Below, piece after piece: positions 8,904 to 18,529 of a DNA stretch of 64,000 nucleotides. Position 1 is the first letter of the stretch. Each line of letters starts with the position of its first letter. The notes under the pieces were generated by a model. It did not search any database. It saw nothing but the letters and a program-made list of their open reading frames with translations, and was not told the DNA's origin. The DNA is from Bacteroidales bacterium UBA3143 (GTDB lineage Bacteria; Bacteroidota; Bacteroidia; Bacteroidales; Dysgonomonadaceae), in assembly GCA_002364735.1 (NCBI GenBank), contig DEZB01000069.1, positions 1 through 64,000 on the forward strand, in the 5' to 3' direction. Both the position numbers and the translations under genes were made by a program.

Positions 8904-11200
8904 GTTTTTTTGGTTTTAAGTAAAACAAAAACACCCATAGCTGCAATAACCAGTACAGAAACCTCTCCTAAAGTATCCAATGCCCTAAAATCTACTAATA
9001 TTACGTTCACTACATTTTTCCCATGGGCTTTGATGAAACTATTATCCACCATCATTTTAGATATGGGGTGATTAAACTCAACATTTAAAGCCTTGATAGC
9101 CAATACAGTCATAACACTTCCAAATACAACGGAGATAATCAAATCGCGCAACCTTGTAAGTTTAGTTGAAAGTGTTTCAAAACTTGGCAAACGCTGTAGT
9201 ACCGAAACAAACATGACAACAATAAGTGTTTCTACCAAAATTTGTGTAATAGCTAAATCCACAGCACTATAATAAAGATATATCAGTGAAATACCATATC
9301 CAGTAACTCCCATTGAGATTATTGTAGCAATACGCGATCGAGCTATAGCTGCATATATTGAGGAGCCAGTAATGATCGCAACTAAGCCCGAAATGTATAA
9401 TGGTCTTATACTGAATTGAATATCGAACACCCAGCTACGCGTAACATAAACCTGATACCAGAGTAAAATGGATGCAAATAAAATTACAGTGAGTATATAA
9501 AAACGATGGTAACCATGTTGTAGACGCTTAGTGTTTCTTGCCGAAAAATTCAGAAAACTGTCAAGCAACTGATTAAATATATTTGTAAATTCAACAGTAA
9601 AAAAACGATCGTTTATGGATCTCCACTTGGCAATAAAATGCCTTTTTTTCATCACTACAATAAAAATTGTCATGCCAAGTGCAACCGTAAGCATACTTAA
9701 TAAAAAAACATTGTTGAAACCATGCCACAGTTTAAGTTCAACATCGATTATCTCTTTTCGGATACTGCTTAAAGCGGGTTCTACCAAAACATCGCCAAGC
9801 ACTGCAGGTGAAAGACCAAGCAGTAGGCTGAGCAATGTGAGTACACCAGGTCCTAATAAATAGAGAATTCCCTTCTCGTTAGGTTGTTTAGGATAGTTGC
9901 CTTCTTTACCCATAAAAACTTTAAATAAAAAGTACATGGAAACAGCCACCATAAGGGTGTTGCCCGCTACTCCCAGTATGAGCACCAAAGAAGCAAAGCC
10001 AGGAGATTGAATTTTAGCTTCGTAAATAAGCTCCTTGCCTAAGAAACCCAGTGTGGGGGGTAGACCCGCCATTGAAAGTAAAGCTAATATGCTAATAATA
10101 AATGTAATGGGCATGTGTTTATACAGGCCACCAAGTTTAGACAATTCTCTTGTGCCAGTTTTTTTGTCTATTAAACCTGCCACCATAAACAGTGCAGCTT
10201 TATAAAAGGCATGTACAAATAAAAACAGCATAGCTGCTTTTATAGAGAGTGCGGTATCAATTCCGATAAGTAATACCAGAACTCCCAAAGAACTTATAGT
10301 AGTATAGGCTAATATGGCTTTAAGGTCTGTTTGTGTAATGGAAAAATAAGCACCCATAAACATGGTTATAACGCCTACAAGGGTGATAATATACGTCCAT
10401 TCGATTGTTCCCCCAAGCACGGGATTGAGCAATGCCAATAAAAAAACACCTGCTTTTACCATTGTTGCAGAATGTAAATAGGCACTCACAGGTGTTGGTG
10501 CTTGCATCGCTCCAGGTAACCAGAAATGGAAAGGGAATTGTGCCGACTTTGTAAATGCGCCCGCTAATATCAGGAGCAAGCCAGGCAAGTATAAAGTACT
10601 GCTTTTGATGCTTTCAGCTCCTTCCAACCAATCGACTACCGAATAACTTCCAACAATCTTGCCCAGCAGTAAAATGCCAGTTAATAGTAACAAACCCCCG
10701 AAGGCAGTAATATAAAGAGACTGAAAGGCAGCTTTGCGCGCTAACTCCTTTTTGTGAAAGAAGCTTATAAGGAGGAATGAAAGAAAACTTGTGAGTTCCC
10801 AAAACACAAAAAGCTGTATAAGATTTGCTGAAAGCACTAAGCCGAGCATAGCTCCGCCAAAAAGGAATAGTTGAAAATAAAACTTGTCAGTACCCTCATA
10901 GCTTTTCATATAGGCCGAAGCATATAAAAACACTAAGGTACCAATACCTGTTATGAGCAGGGCGAATACCAAGCTTAACCCATTTAATGAAAACTCAAGA
11001 TTAAGTCCTATCTCTGGTATCCACTCGATTATTGTCAATATTCCGCTACCATTTGTAGCTACATCTATTTTTGAAAAGAAAAAAGTGAAGAATGCTGCTT
11101 GAACAATTGCTAAAATGATACCCACATGTCTTTTTAACCAGCCAGATAAAATAAATATTCCGAAAGCTAACACTAAGTATATTAATAATATATATTGCAT
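8900..11200 (-). CDS. mrpA: Na+/H+ antiporter subunit MrpA (NuoL-like, with MbhE-like tail)
   Basis: The 766-residue protein is the largest Mrp subunit. Residues 1-500 form the NuoL/ND5-like antiporter module, with WELTSFLSF, then TKSAQFPFHFWLPGAM containing the conserved Lys, then YLHSATMVKAG. After about residue 560 come the extra helices of the DUF4040/MbhE-like domains, ending with LVDFRALDTLGEVSVL, which is conserved in MrpA. It is the first gene of the leftward operon. The nearest TAnnTTTG box upstream is about 320 bases away, so a long leader or an unseen promoter is implied. Confidence 0.94.
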   Translation of the reverse strand: MQYILLIYLVLAFGIFILSGWLKRHVGIILAIVQAAFFTFFFSKIDVATNGSGILTIIEWIPEIGLNLEFSLNGLSLVFALLITGIGTLVFLYASAYMKSYEGTDKFYFQLFLFGGAMLGLVLSANLIQLFVFWELTSFLSFLLISFFHKKELARKAAFQSLYITAFGGLLLLTGILLLGKIVGSYSVVDWLEGAESIKSSTLYLPGLLLILAGAFTKSAQFPFHFWLPGAMQAPTPVSAYLHSATMVKAGVFLLALLNPVLGGTIEWTYIITLVGVITMFMGAYFSITQTDLKAILAYTTISSLGVLVLLIGIDTALSIKAAMLFLFVHAFYKAALFMVAGLIDKKTGTRELSKLGGLYKHMPITFIISILALLSMAGLPPTLGFLGKELIYEAKIQSPGFASLVLILGVAGNTLMVAVSMYFLFKVFMGKEGNYPKQPNEKGILYLLGPGVLTLLSLLLGLSPAVLGDVLVEPALSSIRKEIIDVELKLWHGFNNVFLLSMLTVALGMTIFIVVMKKRHFIAKWRSINDRFFTVEFTNIFNQLLDSFLNFSARNTKRLQHGYHRFYILTVILFASILLWYQVYVTRSWVFDIQFSIRPLYISGLVAIITGSSIYAAIARSRIATIISMGVTGYGISLIYLYYSAVDLAITQILVETLIVVMFVSVLQRLPSFETLSTKLTRLRDLIISVVFGSVMTVLAIKALNVEFNHPISKMMVDNSFIKAHGKNVVNVILVDFRALDTLGEVSVLVIAAMGVFVLLKTKKT

Positions 11201-11523
11201 CGGCGTTAAATATTTGGATTAAATAAACATATAAAACCATCTAAATTTTTGAATATATGTATCATCTGCAATTTTTCTTTAATCGTTTAGAACTAAAAAA
11301 GCATATTTAAAAATCTGTTCATAGCTTTAAAGTTTTAAAGCGAATAATGCACTTATAAAATCAAACCACAGCAACGAATTGATATTTAGAAAAATACTGA
11401 TTATCTCTGAATCAATATTCCAGCATATAATCTCAGCTAAATTTCTAAACAAAAGAAGCTTACGTCAAATAATATGTATGTTTAATTTAAACGAAAACTA
11501 TCATTGGTTCAACAGATTAGACG

Positions 11524-11531
11524 CAAAGATA
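11524..11531 (-). promoter_or_regulatory. Candidate -7 box for the mrp operon
   Basis: CAAAGATA on the + strand reads TATCTTTG leftward and matches TAnnTTTG. No clear TTG -33 box is present. It would give a leader of over 300 bases before mrpA, so the assignment is tentative. Confidence 0.3.
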
Positions 11532-11716
11532 ATAAGAATATGATATTTAAAGTAGGTAAAGCGTTAAATAAAATACAGATCAACGTATTAAAAAAGTTAT
11601 ATCGTATTGGCAATATTTTCTAAAACGGAATTGCAGAATAATGTATAAACGTTTATATGTTTAGTTTATGAACCAAATATTATAATAATGAGTATTACGA
11701 ATGATAAATAAATTAT

Positions 11717-11724
11717 TACATTTG
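11717..11724 (+). promoter_or_regulatory. Candidate -7 box for the ABC importer operon
   Basis: TACATTTG matches the Bacteroidota TAnnTTTG box. The start codon of the solute-binding protein is about 40 bases downstream. No convincing -33 TTG is visible. Confidence 0.45.
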
Positions 11725-11764
11725 TATAATAAGTCTTCATTTTTAAGACTCATAAATTAGAATA

Positions 11765-13384
11765 ATGACGAATAATAATTTTACAATTGTCTGTTTTTTT
11801 GTGCTTATAGCAGTAATAGTTTCATGTGCAAATAATGATAAAAAAGACGTTAAAGGAGAAATAAAAGAAAGTTTGACTTTAGCGATTGGCGGTGAGCCTG
11901 ATAATGGCTTTGACCCAACCACAGGATGGGGACAATATGCATCTCCACTTTTTCAAAGTACGTTATTGAAATATGACAAAGATTTTAATATTGAAAATGA
12001 TGCCGTTATCGATTATAAAATAAGTGATGACGGATTGATTTGGACAGTAAAGCTGCGAGATAGTATTAGGTTTTCTGATGGTAAATCCCTTACTGCCAAG
12101 GATGTAGTTTTTACTTTTAAAACTGCTAAAAACAGCGCATCTGTAATTGATCTTACTAATCTAAAAAACGTAAACGGTGTTGATAATCATACGGTTCAAT
12201 TCACTTTATATAAACGTAACTCCACCTTTATTCACTACTTGACAAGTTTGGGCATCGTTCCAGAACATGCCTATGATACTTCATATAATGAAAACCCATT
12301 GGGTTCGGGTCCTTATGAAATGGTGCAGTGGGACAAAGGACAACAGCTCATTCTTAAAGCCAATCCTTATTACTATGGCAAGACTCCTTTTTTCAAGAAG
12401 TTGATATTTTTGTTTCTTTCGCAGGATGCTGCTTTTGCAGCAGCTAAGGCTGGTCAGGTAGATATTGCATCGGTTACGCCCACATTGGCTGACGAACAAG
12501 TAAAGGGCATGAAACTGGTTGCTTTGAAAAGTGTTGACAATCGTGGTGTAGCACTCCCTTATATGTCAGATGAAGGAAAATCGATAAATGGGCGCCCCAT
12601 TGGGAATGAAGTTACTTCAGATATTGCAATACGCAAAGCAATGAATATTGGTGTTGATCGCCAAGCTTTGGTTGATGGAGTTTTGAAAGGTTATGGAACA
12701 CCAGCGTATTCTATAGCAGACCATTTGCCTTGGTGGAATCAAGAGACTGAGATTGAAAATGATGCTGACATCGAAAAAGCCAAAGAGATATTAGAGAAGG
12801 CGGGTTGGAAAGAGAACAAAGATGGCATCCGAGAAAAGAGTGGAGTGAAAGCTCAATTCACCTTGCATTATCCCTCCAATGATCATATTCGACAATCCTT
12901 ATCTATTGCTTTTGCTGATATGATGAAACCTTTGGGCATCAAGATAGAGGTAAAAGGGAATAATTGGAATGGGATAGAAAAAGAGCTACATACCAGTGCT
13001 ACCTTATTTGGTTTGGGAAGCCATGATCCGCTTGAGTTATACAATGCTTTTAGTAGCAATGTGCGAGGTGTGGGACTGAATAATCCAAACTATTATGCCA
13101 ATGAGGTGGTTGATGCCTATTTTGAAAAAGCCCTTAGTGCCACATCACAAGCGCAAGCCAATGAATATTGGAAAAAAGCCCAGTGGGATGGAGAAACAGG
13201 TTTTTCTAATAAAGGAGATGCCCCGTGGGTATGGTTAGTCAACATCGACCATCTTTTTCTTATGCGCGAAAACTTGGTTATTGGTACACAAAAGGTGCAA
13301 CCACATGAGCACAGTTGGCCCATAACAGATTTTATTGAAAACTGGTATTGGGAAAAACAAAATGATATTAGCAAAGAACAATAG
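11765..13384 (+). CDS. ABC transporter solute-binding lipoprotein (SBP_bac_5, peptide/nickel type)
   Basis: The 539-residue protein begins with a lipoprotein signal (lipidated Cys21 after VIVS). The mature region matches family 5 binding proteins: LTLAIGGEPDNGFDP near the start of the domain, then WTVKLRDSIRFSDGKSLTAKDVVFTF (seen in parts), and the GSGPYEMVQWDKGQQL stretch. Relatives bind oligopeptides, dipeptides, nickel or heme. The ligand cannot be decided from sequence alone. The permease gene begins on the base after the stop codon. Because the second permease is truncated and no ATPase genes follow, this importer may be non-functional unless ATPases are encoded elsewhere. Confidence 0.85.
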   Translation: MTNNNFTIVCFFVLIAVIVSCANNDKKDVKGEIKESLTLAIGGEPDNGFDPTTGWGQYASPLFQSTLLKYDKDFNIENDAVIDYKISDDGLIWTVKLRDSIRFSDGKSLTAKDVVFTFKTAKNSASVIDLTNLKNVNGVDNHTVQFTLYKRNSTFIHYLTSLGIVPEHAYDTSYNENPLGSGPYEMVQWDKGQQLILKANPYYYGKTPFFKKLIFLFLSQDAAFAAAKAGQVDIASVTPTLADEQVKGMKLVALKSVDNRGVALPYMSDEGKSINGRPIGNEVTSDIAIRKAMNIGVDRQALVDGVLKGYGTPAYSIADHLPWWNQETEIENDADIEKAKEILEKAGWKENKDGIREKSGVKAQFTLHYPSNDHIRQSLSIAFADMMKPLGIKIEVKGNNWNGIEKELHTSATLFGLGSHDPLELYNAFSSNVRGVGLNNPNYYANEVVDAYFEKALSATSQAQANEYWKKAQWDGETGFSNKGDAPWVWLVNIDHLFLMRENLVIGTQKVQPHEHSWPITDFIENWYWEKQNDISKEQ

Positions 13385-14362
13385 ATGATTCAATTTATTC
13401 TGAAGAAGATCGGAAAACTGGGCGGTTTGCTAATAGCCATTAGTCTTTTATCTTTTATGCTAATAAGCTATTCGCCTATAGATCCAGTTCAATCTTATAT
13501 AGGTGCTGAAGTTTCAAGAATAACCCCCGAGCAGCGAACAAACATTGAAGAGTATTGGGGTTTGCACAAATCCAAACCCGAGCAGTTCTTTTTATGGGCA
13601 AAAGCCGTAGTTCAAGGTAATTTAGGCGAGTCATTAATTTATCGTAAACCAGTTGCTGAGATTGTAAGCAATCGTTTCTTTGCATCTATTGCCCTTATGG
13701 GTTTAGCATGGGTTTTTTCAGGTGTCTTTGGTTTTTTGCTTGGTGTTATTGCAGGTATGAATGAAGGGTCAATTTTCGATCGAATCATCAAAGGTTATTG
13801 TTTTATACTGGCATCTACTCCCGCTTTTTGGCTTGGTTTGTTACTTTTAATGTTTTTTGGTGCTTATTTAGGTTGGTTTCCAGTGGGGCTGGCTTCACCA
13901 GCAGGTAGTTTAGCTGGAGAAGTTAGCTTGGCAGATAAAATCAGCCATCTGTTTTTACCAGTCCTAACTTTGAGTATTGTTGGGGTGGCTAGTATTACTT
14001 TGCATACAAGAGAAAAATTAACAGAGGTTCTTAACAGTGAGTATGTTCGCTTTGCCAAGGCAAAAGGTGAAAAAGGGGTGAGTCTATTTTGGCGCCACGG
14101 ATTGCGTAATATTTCATTACCAGCAACTTCATTGCATTTTGCATCCTTTGGTGAGCTTTTTGGCGGTGCAGTCTTGACAGAACAGGTGTTTTCTTATCCC
14201 GGATTGGGGCAAGCAGTTGTTAAAGCAGGGTTAGGTGGAGACGTACCACTTCTTTTAGGAATTACTTTATTTAGTGTTGTCTTCATCTTTTTTGGAAATT
14301 TCATGGCAGATTTACTATATGTAGTCATAGATCCACGGATGAAAATCAAACAGTCAATATGA
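13385..14362 (+). CDS. ABC transporter permease, DppB/NikB-like
   Basis: The 325-residue protein has an N-terminal membrane helix followed by the SPIDPVQSYIG segment, then five more helices. It carries the EAA-type cytoplasmic loop NSEYVRFAKAKGEKG with RHGLRN after it, which contacts the ATPase. The length and layout match DppB/NikB permeases. It directly follows the binding-protein gene with no gap and overlaps the next permease gene by 4 bases (ATGA). It appears intact. Confidence 0.88.
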   Translation: MIQFILKKIGKLGGLLIAISLLSFMLISYSPIDPVQSYIGAEVSRITPEQRTNIEEYWGLHKSKPEQFFLWAKAVVQGNLGESLIYRKPVAEIVSNRFFASIALMGLAWVFSGVFGFLLGVIAGMNEGSIFDRIIKGYCFILASTPAFWLGLLLLMFFGAYLGWFPVGLASPAGSLAGEVSLADKISHLFLPVLTLSIVGVASITLHTREKLTEVLNSEYVRFAKAKGEKGVSLFWRHGLRNISLPATSLHFASFGELFGGAVLTEQVFSYPGLGQAVVKAGLGGDVPLLLGITLFSVVFIFFGNFMADLLYVVIDPRMKIKQSI

Positions 14363-14745
14363 CGGAACTAATAGCTAGATATCTTCCTTTAAAACGATTC
14401 AGACAAAGGAATCAACGAAAGCAGGCGTTAGTCATGTCGAGCATAGCGATTATTTTACTGATAATATTGATTGGGAGTGGATTCTTTATTGGCGCAGATC
14501 GATTAATAGTTAATTTTGATATTGCCAACAGTGCTCTGTCCTTTAAGTATCCATTTGGCACAGATTGGTTAGGACGTGATATGTTTGTGCGTACAGTTAA
14601 AGGCTTGGCCTTAAGTTTTTGGGTGGGATTATTGGCTGCCTTTATTAGTACCATCATTGCACTGTTACTTAGTTTATTGTTGCTATTGAATAAAACAATG
14701 GATTCTCTCGCCATATTATATATTTTTAAAAATTTAATATCGTAA
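14359..14745 (+). pseudogene. Truncated DppC/NikC-like ABC permease
   Basis: The 128-residue frame opens like a DppC/NikC permease: one N-terminal helix (about 29-49), the characteristic YPFGTDWLGRDMFVRTVKG segment (here about 70-88), and the start of the second helix. After LLLNKTMDSLA (about residue 118) the similarity stops, and the frame ends in AT-rich sequence at 14745. The complete family is about 270-300 residues and includes the EAA loop, which is missing. No continuation is visible in any frame within the next 550 bases. Two ATPase genes that normally follow are also absent. A deletion or rearrangement at about 14710 is the simplest explanation. Confidence 0.75.
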
Positions 14746-15240
14746 ATATATTCTATATTTTAATTATTTCCTAATAGCACCCAATTTTCTGCTTTATTTT
14801 ATGTTATATTAATATGAGCAAGAATTAAATCAAGAAGGTGGTAAATGCTTTTTATTGCGTGTCTCTGCGTTTGTAATATTTTTTTTATTCGCAGAATCAT
14901 GGCAGACATAGCTTAAAACAATTGATCAAATTCTGGTTGCAGTTGAAACGGATGAGTAAATAGATTTGAAGGATATCATTTAATACAGGGGATATGACAT
15001 AATTAGATGAGACAGTGGTTATGTTATCAGATTGAAAAGTAGTTTTTGAAGATGATTAATCAGTAGTTTTATTGATTAAAAATGTTCTAATGGTAGAAGT
15101 TTATTGATTGTTTTCTTAAAATAGTTTGGGTCTTAGTATTCTAAAAAATAGAGAATAGAGATTAGGTGAATGATTTTTTTGAAAGCGTCATTGATGATGA
15201 AGATGTTATCTAAAAACTGTTCAACTAACAATTGTATATA
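14746..15240. other. Non-coding AT-rich stretch after the truncated permease
   Basis: I see no supported gene, repeat or RNA in this stretch. It occupies the place where the rest of the permease and the ATPase genes would be expected. Confidence 0.6.
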
Positions 15241-15244
15241 GCAA

Positions 15245-15274
15245 AAAAAAGCTGTGTTTTAAACAGCTTTTTTT
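15245..15274. terminator. Hairpin terminator beyond tRNA-Lys
   Basis: AAAAAAGCTGT (15245-15255) pairs with ACAGCTTTTTT (from 15263). The leftward reading has a following T-rich tract and would end the tRNA-Lys transcript. The A/T arms make it bidirectional. Confidence 0.7.
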
Positions 15275-15300
15275 GAAATTATGTACGCATTTAACGTTCT

Positions 15301-15376
15301 TGGTGATCCGCCTGGGGTTCGAACCCAGGACCCCATCCTTAAAAGGGATGTGCTCTACCTGCTGAGCTAGCGAATC
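15301..15376 (-). tRNA. tRNA-Lys (anticodon UUU)
   Basis: Read leftward, the 76-base sequence folds as a cloverleaf. The acceptor arm GATTCGC pairs with GCGGATC (one T-G pair), followed by A and an encoded CCA. The D arm contains AGCTCAGCAGGTAGAGC. The anticodon arm is CATCC-CTTTTAA-GGATG with anticodon TTT at loop positions 34-36. The T arm is CTGGG-TTCGAAC-CCCAG. A strong promoter lies just upstream and a hairpin terminator just downstream, so this is a single-gene unit. Confidence 0.97.
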
Positions 15377-15405
15377 TCCTGTTGTGCTTTCTTTCAAAAG
15401 CGATG

Positions 15406-15435
15406 CAAAGGTAAAACATTTTTTTTATTAACCAA
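15406..15435 (-). promoter_or_regulatory. Strong Bacteroidota promoter for tRNA-Lys
   Basis: Leftward, the -7 box is TACCTTTG (15413-15406) and a TTG -33 box lies at 15435-15433, exactly 19 bases apart. This matches the consensus TTTG-N19-21-TAnnTTTG. Transcription would start near 15399, about 23 bases before the mature tRNA. Confidence 0.8.
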
Positions 15436-15628
15436 AAGAACCTGGTGTAAAATTACCACTTTCTTTTTCAAAAAATTGTCTCTTGATACACCTCCTCTAT
15501 TTTAATTTGTAATCATCTTATTTATATTTAGAAGTTTACGAATAACTATTTAAAATGATTGTAGATTAAAAAAAAAGCGATTTTTTGCAGTATATTTTTT
15601 TAGATGCATATAAAACGCATCACATTTA

Positions 15629-16471
15629 TCACTTAAGTTTATACAATAGCTTAATTTCATCTGCCCATAACTCTTGGTCAGGTGTTTCCAAAATGAGTGG
15701 CATTTTATCAAATCGTTCATCTTTCATAATCAACTCGAACAGTGTCATTCCCATTACGCCCTTCCCTATAGAATCATGACGGTCAACTTTAGTGCCCAAT
15801 TCTTTTTTAGAATCATTGATGTGCATTCCTTTCAAGTATTTAAAACCCACAATATCTTCAAACGATTGAAAAGTTTTATGAAACCCCTCTTCTGTTCTTA
15901 TTTCATAGCCAGCAGCTAAAGTGTGCGCTGTGTCAATGCAAACGCCTACACGCGATTTGTCTTCCACCTTGTCAATAATGTGTGCTATTTGTTCAAATGT
16001 ATGTCCCATATTAGTTCCTTGACCCGCAGTGTTCTCTATAACAGCTGTCACTCCTTGGGTTTGATCAAGTGCAATATTAATTGATTCGGCAATTCGGTTA
16101 AGGCAAGCATCTATATCAATCTTATTTAAATGACTCCCTGGATGAAAGTTCAACCTGTTTATATTTAATTGTTCGCAACGTTGCATTTCATCTAAAAAAG
16201 CATTGCGAGATTTCGTCCGAGCTTCTTCTTTTGGATGTCCTAAATTGATAAGATAACTGTCGTGAGGCATAATATAGTTCATGTTAAAGCCTAACTCTTC
16301 GCATCTTTGCTTGAAAAGTTCAATGCTCTCTTCTGTTAGAGGAGAAGCTTTCCATTGACGTTGGTTTTTTGTGAAAAATGCAAAAGCTGTTGCACCAATT
16401 TTATGCGCATTCACTGGTGCATTTTCAACACCTCCTGCTGCACTGATATGTGCGCCAATATACTTAGTCAT
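15629..16471 (-). CDS. nfo: Endonuclease IV (AP endonuclease)
   Basis: The 280-residue protein is a TIM-barrel AP endonuclease that cuts DNA 5' to abasic sites in base-excision repair. Its start, YIGAHISAAGG, is diagnostic. The three-zinc ligand set is visible in order: FHPGSH, VIENTAGQG, GVCIDTAHTLAAG, the His of KGMHINDSK, DRHDSIGKG, and ILETP near the C-terminus. The length equals that of the E. coli enzyme (about 285). It is a single leftward gene. Confidence 0.96.
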   Translation of the reverse strand: MTKYIGAHISAAGGVENAPVNAHKIGATAFAFFTKNQRQWKASPLTEESIELFKQRCEELGFNMNYIMPHDSYLINLGHPKEEARTKSRNAFLDEMQRCEQLNINRLNFHPGSHLNKIDIDACLNRIAESINIALDQTQGVTAVIENTAGQGTNMGHTFEQIAHIIDKVEDKSRVGVCIDTAHTLAAGYEIRTEEGFHKTFQSFEDIVGFKYLKGMHINDSKKELGTKVDRHDSIGKGVMGMTLFELIMKDERFDKMPLILETPDQELWADEIKLLYKLK

Positions 16472-16517
16472 GTTTTGTTGGTTTTTTTATTTGATACATA
16501 CTATTTTATTTAGAAAC

Positions 16518-16525
16518 AAATGTAC
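16518..16525 (-). promoter_or_regulatory. Candidate -7 box for nfo
   Basis: CAAATGTA on the + strand reads TACATTTG leftward, which matches TAnnTTTG. It lies 47 bases upstream of the nfo start codon. The -33 box is unclear. Confidence 0.5.
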
Positions 16526-16675
16526 GTTTTTAATCATTCTTTTCTGTGAATATCTTTGAAAAATATTGATCTTATGTATTGATTATAATTTCAGATATAT
16601 GCACTTTTCTTCATTGAGTAATTGTAGCATATCTATGTTTTTAATGTTGAAACATCATTGAGAGTTAAAAAGTAA

Positions 16676-16705
16676 AAAGACCATATCCTTTACGATATGG
16701 TCTTT
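16676..16705. terminator. Terminator hairpin after the RRM gene
   Basis: AAAGACCATATC (16676-16687) and GATATGGTCTTT (16694-16705) form a perfect 12-bp stem with a 6-base loop. It lies just downstream of the leftward RRM gene stop. Confidence 0.85.
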
Positions 16706-16739
16706 ATATTATACATTTGTTTATAAATAATTCGATGTT

Positions 16740-17009
16740 TTAATACCGGTCTCTACTTTGTTGCTCTTTACGTGGTCTTGCAACAGAAACTGTCAGAGTA
16801 CGTCCGTCATATTCAGCTTCGTTTAATTGTTCAATAGCACGTTGACCTTCAGTCTCAACATCCATTTCAACAAATCCAAAACCTCTTGATCGGCCTGAAA
16901 ATTTGTCTGTAATAATTTTTGCTGAAGAAACTGTTCCGTATTCTTCAAATAGTTCTCTTAAATCGGGTTCAGTAATTTGATAGCTTAACCCAGCGACGAA
17001 AATGTTCAT
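16740..17009 (-). CDS. RRM-domain RNA-binding protein
   Basis: This 89-residue protein is a single RNA recognition motif. The RNP2 box is IFVAGL near the start and the RNP1 box is RGFGFVEM (about residues 43-50). A short charged tail rich in Arg, Lys and Gln follows. Small RRM proteins of this kind are abundant in Bacteroidota, where Hfq is often lacking, and bind single-stranded RNA globally. I start at the ATG at 17009, because family members begin with MNIFVAGL; an upstream in-frame ATG at 17060 would add 17 hydrophobic residues that do not belong to the domain. A strong terminator follows. Confidence 0.92.
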   Translation of the reverse strand: MNIFVAGLSYQITEPDLRELFEEYGTVSSAKIITDKFSGRSRGFGFVEMDVETEGQRAIEQLNEAEYDGRTLTVSVARPRKEQQSRDRY

Positions 17010-17371
17010 GTGTAAGTAATTAAAATAAATAAAAAATTGAATTAGTGCAAAAACTTGCATTTTAGAAAGGTAAGAAAGAAATTACAGTGAAGTGAAAAAC
17101 TAAATACCAATACTGGATGCAGTTTTTTGCATCAATAAATATAAAGATAAGAAAAAATTTGCGGAAATAAAAATAATCTGGTTTAATTGTACTATTTCAA
17201 TCTGTTTCTATATTAGGGAGTTTACCAAGGGGATGTTTTGTTAGGTTATGTTGAATGTGCAATAATTCCCATTTTGCAAAAATCGTTTGTAAAGTATAAA
17301 GCCATTCTAAACCAAAGGCATCTTATGCTGTTGTATATCTTAGCAATCAACTATTAATATAAAAAATACAT
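17010..17371. other. Divergent intergenic region (RRM gene / aldo-keto reductase)
   Basis: The region must hold the promoters of two divergent genes. The leftward side has near-matches to the -7 box (TACCTTTC near 17067 and TATCTTTA near 17146) but no exact one. I see no gene or repeat. Confidence 0.5.
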
Positions 17372-18316
17372 ATGAAAAAAGTAAACATAGAAAAAACAGA
17401 TTTAAAAGTGTCACGCATCAATTTTGGAGGCAATGTTCTTGGATGGACAATAAATGAAAAAGAATCATTCGACATATTAGATGCCTTTGTAGAAGCAGGA
17501 TTCAATTTTATAGATACTGCCGATACTTATTCTTGGTGGGTAAATGGAGTAGGGGGACAGTCAGAAACTATTTTGGGTAATTGGATGAAAGCAAGAAATA
17601 ATCGAGACAAATTGGTCATTGCGACCAAAGTGGGGTCGCAAACCAAAGAGCATCCCAATGATATCAGTAAAAAGCATATTTTAAAATCGGTAGATGAATC
17701 ATTGCAGCGCTTGCAAACAGACTTCATTGATTTATATTACACCCATTTTGACGATAACATAACGCCTGTTGAGGAAACGCTATCTGCTTACAATGAAATT
17801 ATAAAGGCGGGCAAAGTTCGTTTTATAGGAGCTTCTAACGTTTCTACTGAGCGCCTTGAAAAATCATTTGAAGTAGCCAAAAAGAATAGTCTTCCTAAAT
17901 ATGTGGCCTTGCAACCACTCTATAATTTAATGGAGAGAACAAAGTATGAAACGCAATACAAACCATTGGTTGAAAAGTACAATTTAGCAGTTATGCCTTA
18001 TTACTCATTAGCATCGGGTTTCTTGACTGGCAAGTATCGTTCCGAAGCTGATTTAGGCAAAAGCGTGCGAGGTGGAGGCCTTAAGCATTACCTAAATGAT
18101 AAAGGTTTTACCATTTTAGATGCATTGGATACAATTGCAAACAAACACAACAGCCAACCTGCCACTGTAGCCATTGCTTGGCAACTGGATCACCCTTCCA
18201 TTACTGCCTCCATAGTTAGCGCAACCAGCAAAAGTCAACTACAAACGCTAATTGATGCACCCTCGTTAATGTTGGATAGGGAAGATTTGGAGCGTTTAGA
18301 TGAGGTGAGTAGATAG
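17372..18316 (+). CDS. Aldo/keto reductase
   Basis: The 314-residue protein is an NADPH-dependent (beta/alpha)8-barrel oxidoreductase. The catalytic tetrad is visible: Asp48 and Tyr53 in FIDTADTYSWW, Lys86 in VIATKVG, and His125 in YYTHFDD. The late GASNVS segment and the C-terminal cofactor region (IVSATSKSQL) also fit. The closest-looking relatives are the YdhF/YajO-type reductases of unknown physiological substrate. It is a single gene. Confidence 0.9.
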   Translation: MKKVNIEKTDLKVSRINFGGNVLGWTINEKESFDILDAFVEAGFNFIDTADTYSWWVNGVGGQSETILGNWMKARNNRDKLVIATKVGSQTKEHPNDISKKHILKSVDESLQRLQTDFIDLYYTHFDDNITPVEETLSAYNEIIKAGKVRFIGASNVSTERLEKSFEVAKKNSLPKYVALQPLYNLMERTKYETQYKPLVEKYNLAVMPYYSLASGFLTGKYRSEADLGKSVRGGGLKHYLNDKGFTILDALDTIANKHNSQPATVAIAWQLDHPSITASIVSATSKSQLQTLIDAPSLMLDREDLERLDEVSR

Positions 18317-18529
18317 TGGAAGTCCACTCCCGTTATCAAATCACATGTCAATACCTTGTGTAAACAAATTGTTTTGAAGAACTGTGATTAATTTTGGGTC
18401 ATTTTCTTTATTAAAACCATAGTTTTAGTAGAGTTACAAATCATGGAAATAATTTACAGAATACAATTGATAGGCACATAATAAATAAATGCTGATTTCT
18501 ATTTCACGAAGATTTTTTTTCAGTTAAAA

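Larger units (their letters stand above)
11201..11764. other. AT-rich divergent intergenic region
   Basis: These 564 bases separate the leftward mrp operon from the rightward ABC importer genes. I see no coding signal. They hold one candidate promoter box per direction, listed separately, and a short hairpin (AGTCTT 11732-11737 with AAGACT 11745-11750) in the leader of the importer operon. Confidence 0.6.

Noticed and set aside
14359..15240. Frameshifted rather than truncated NikC-like permease
   Set aside because: No continuation of the permease is visible in any frame within the following 500 bases.
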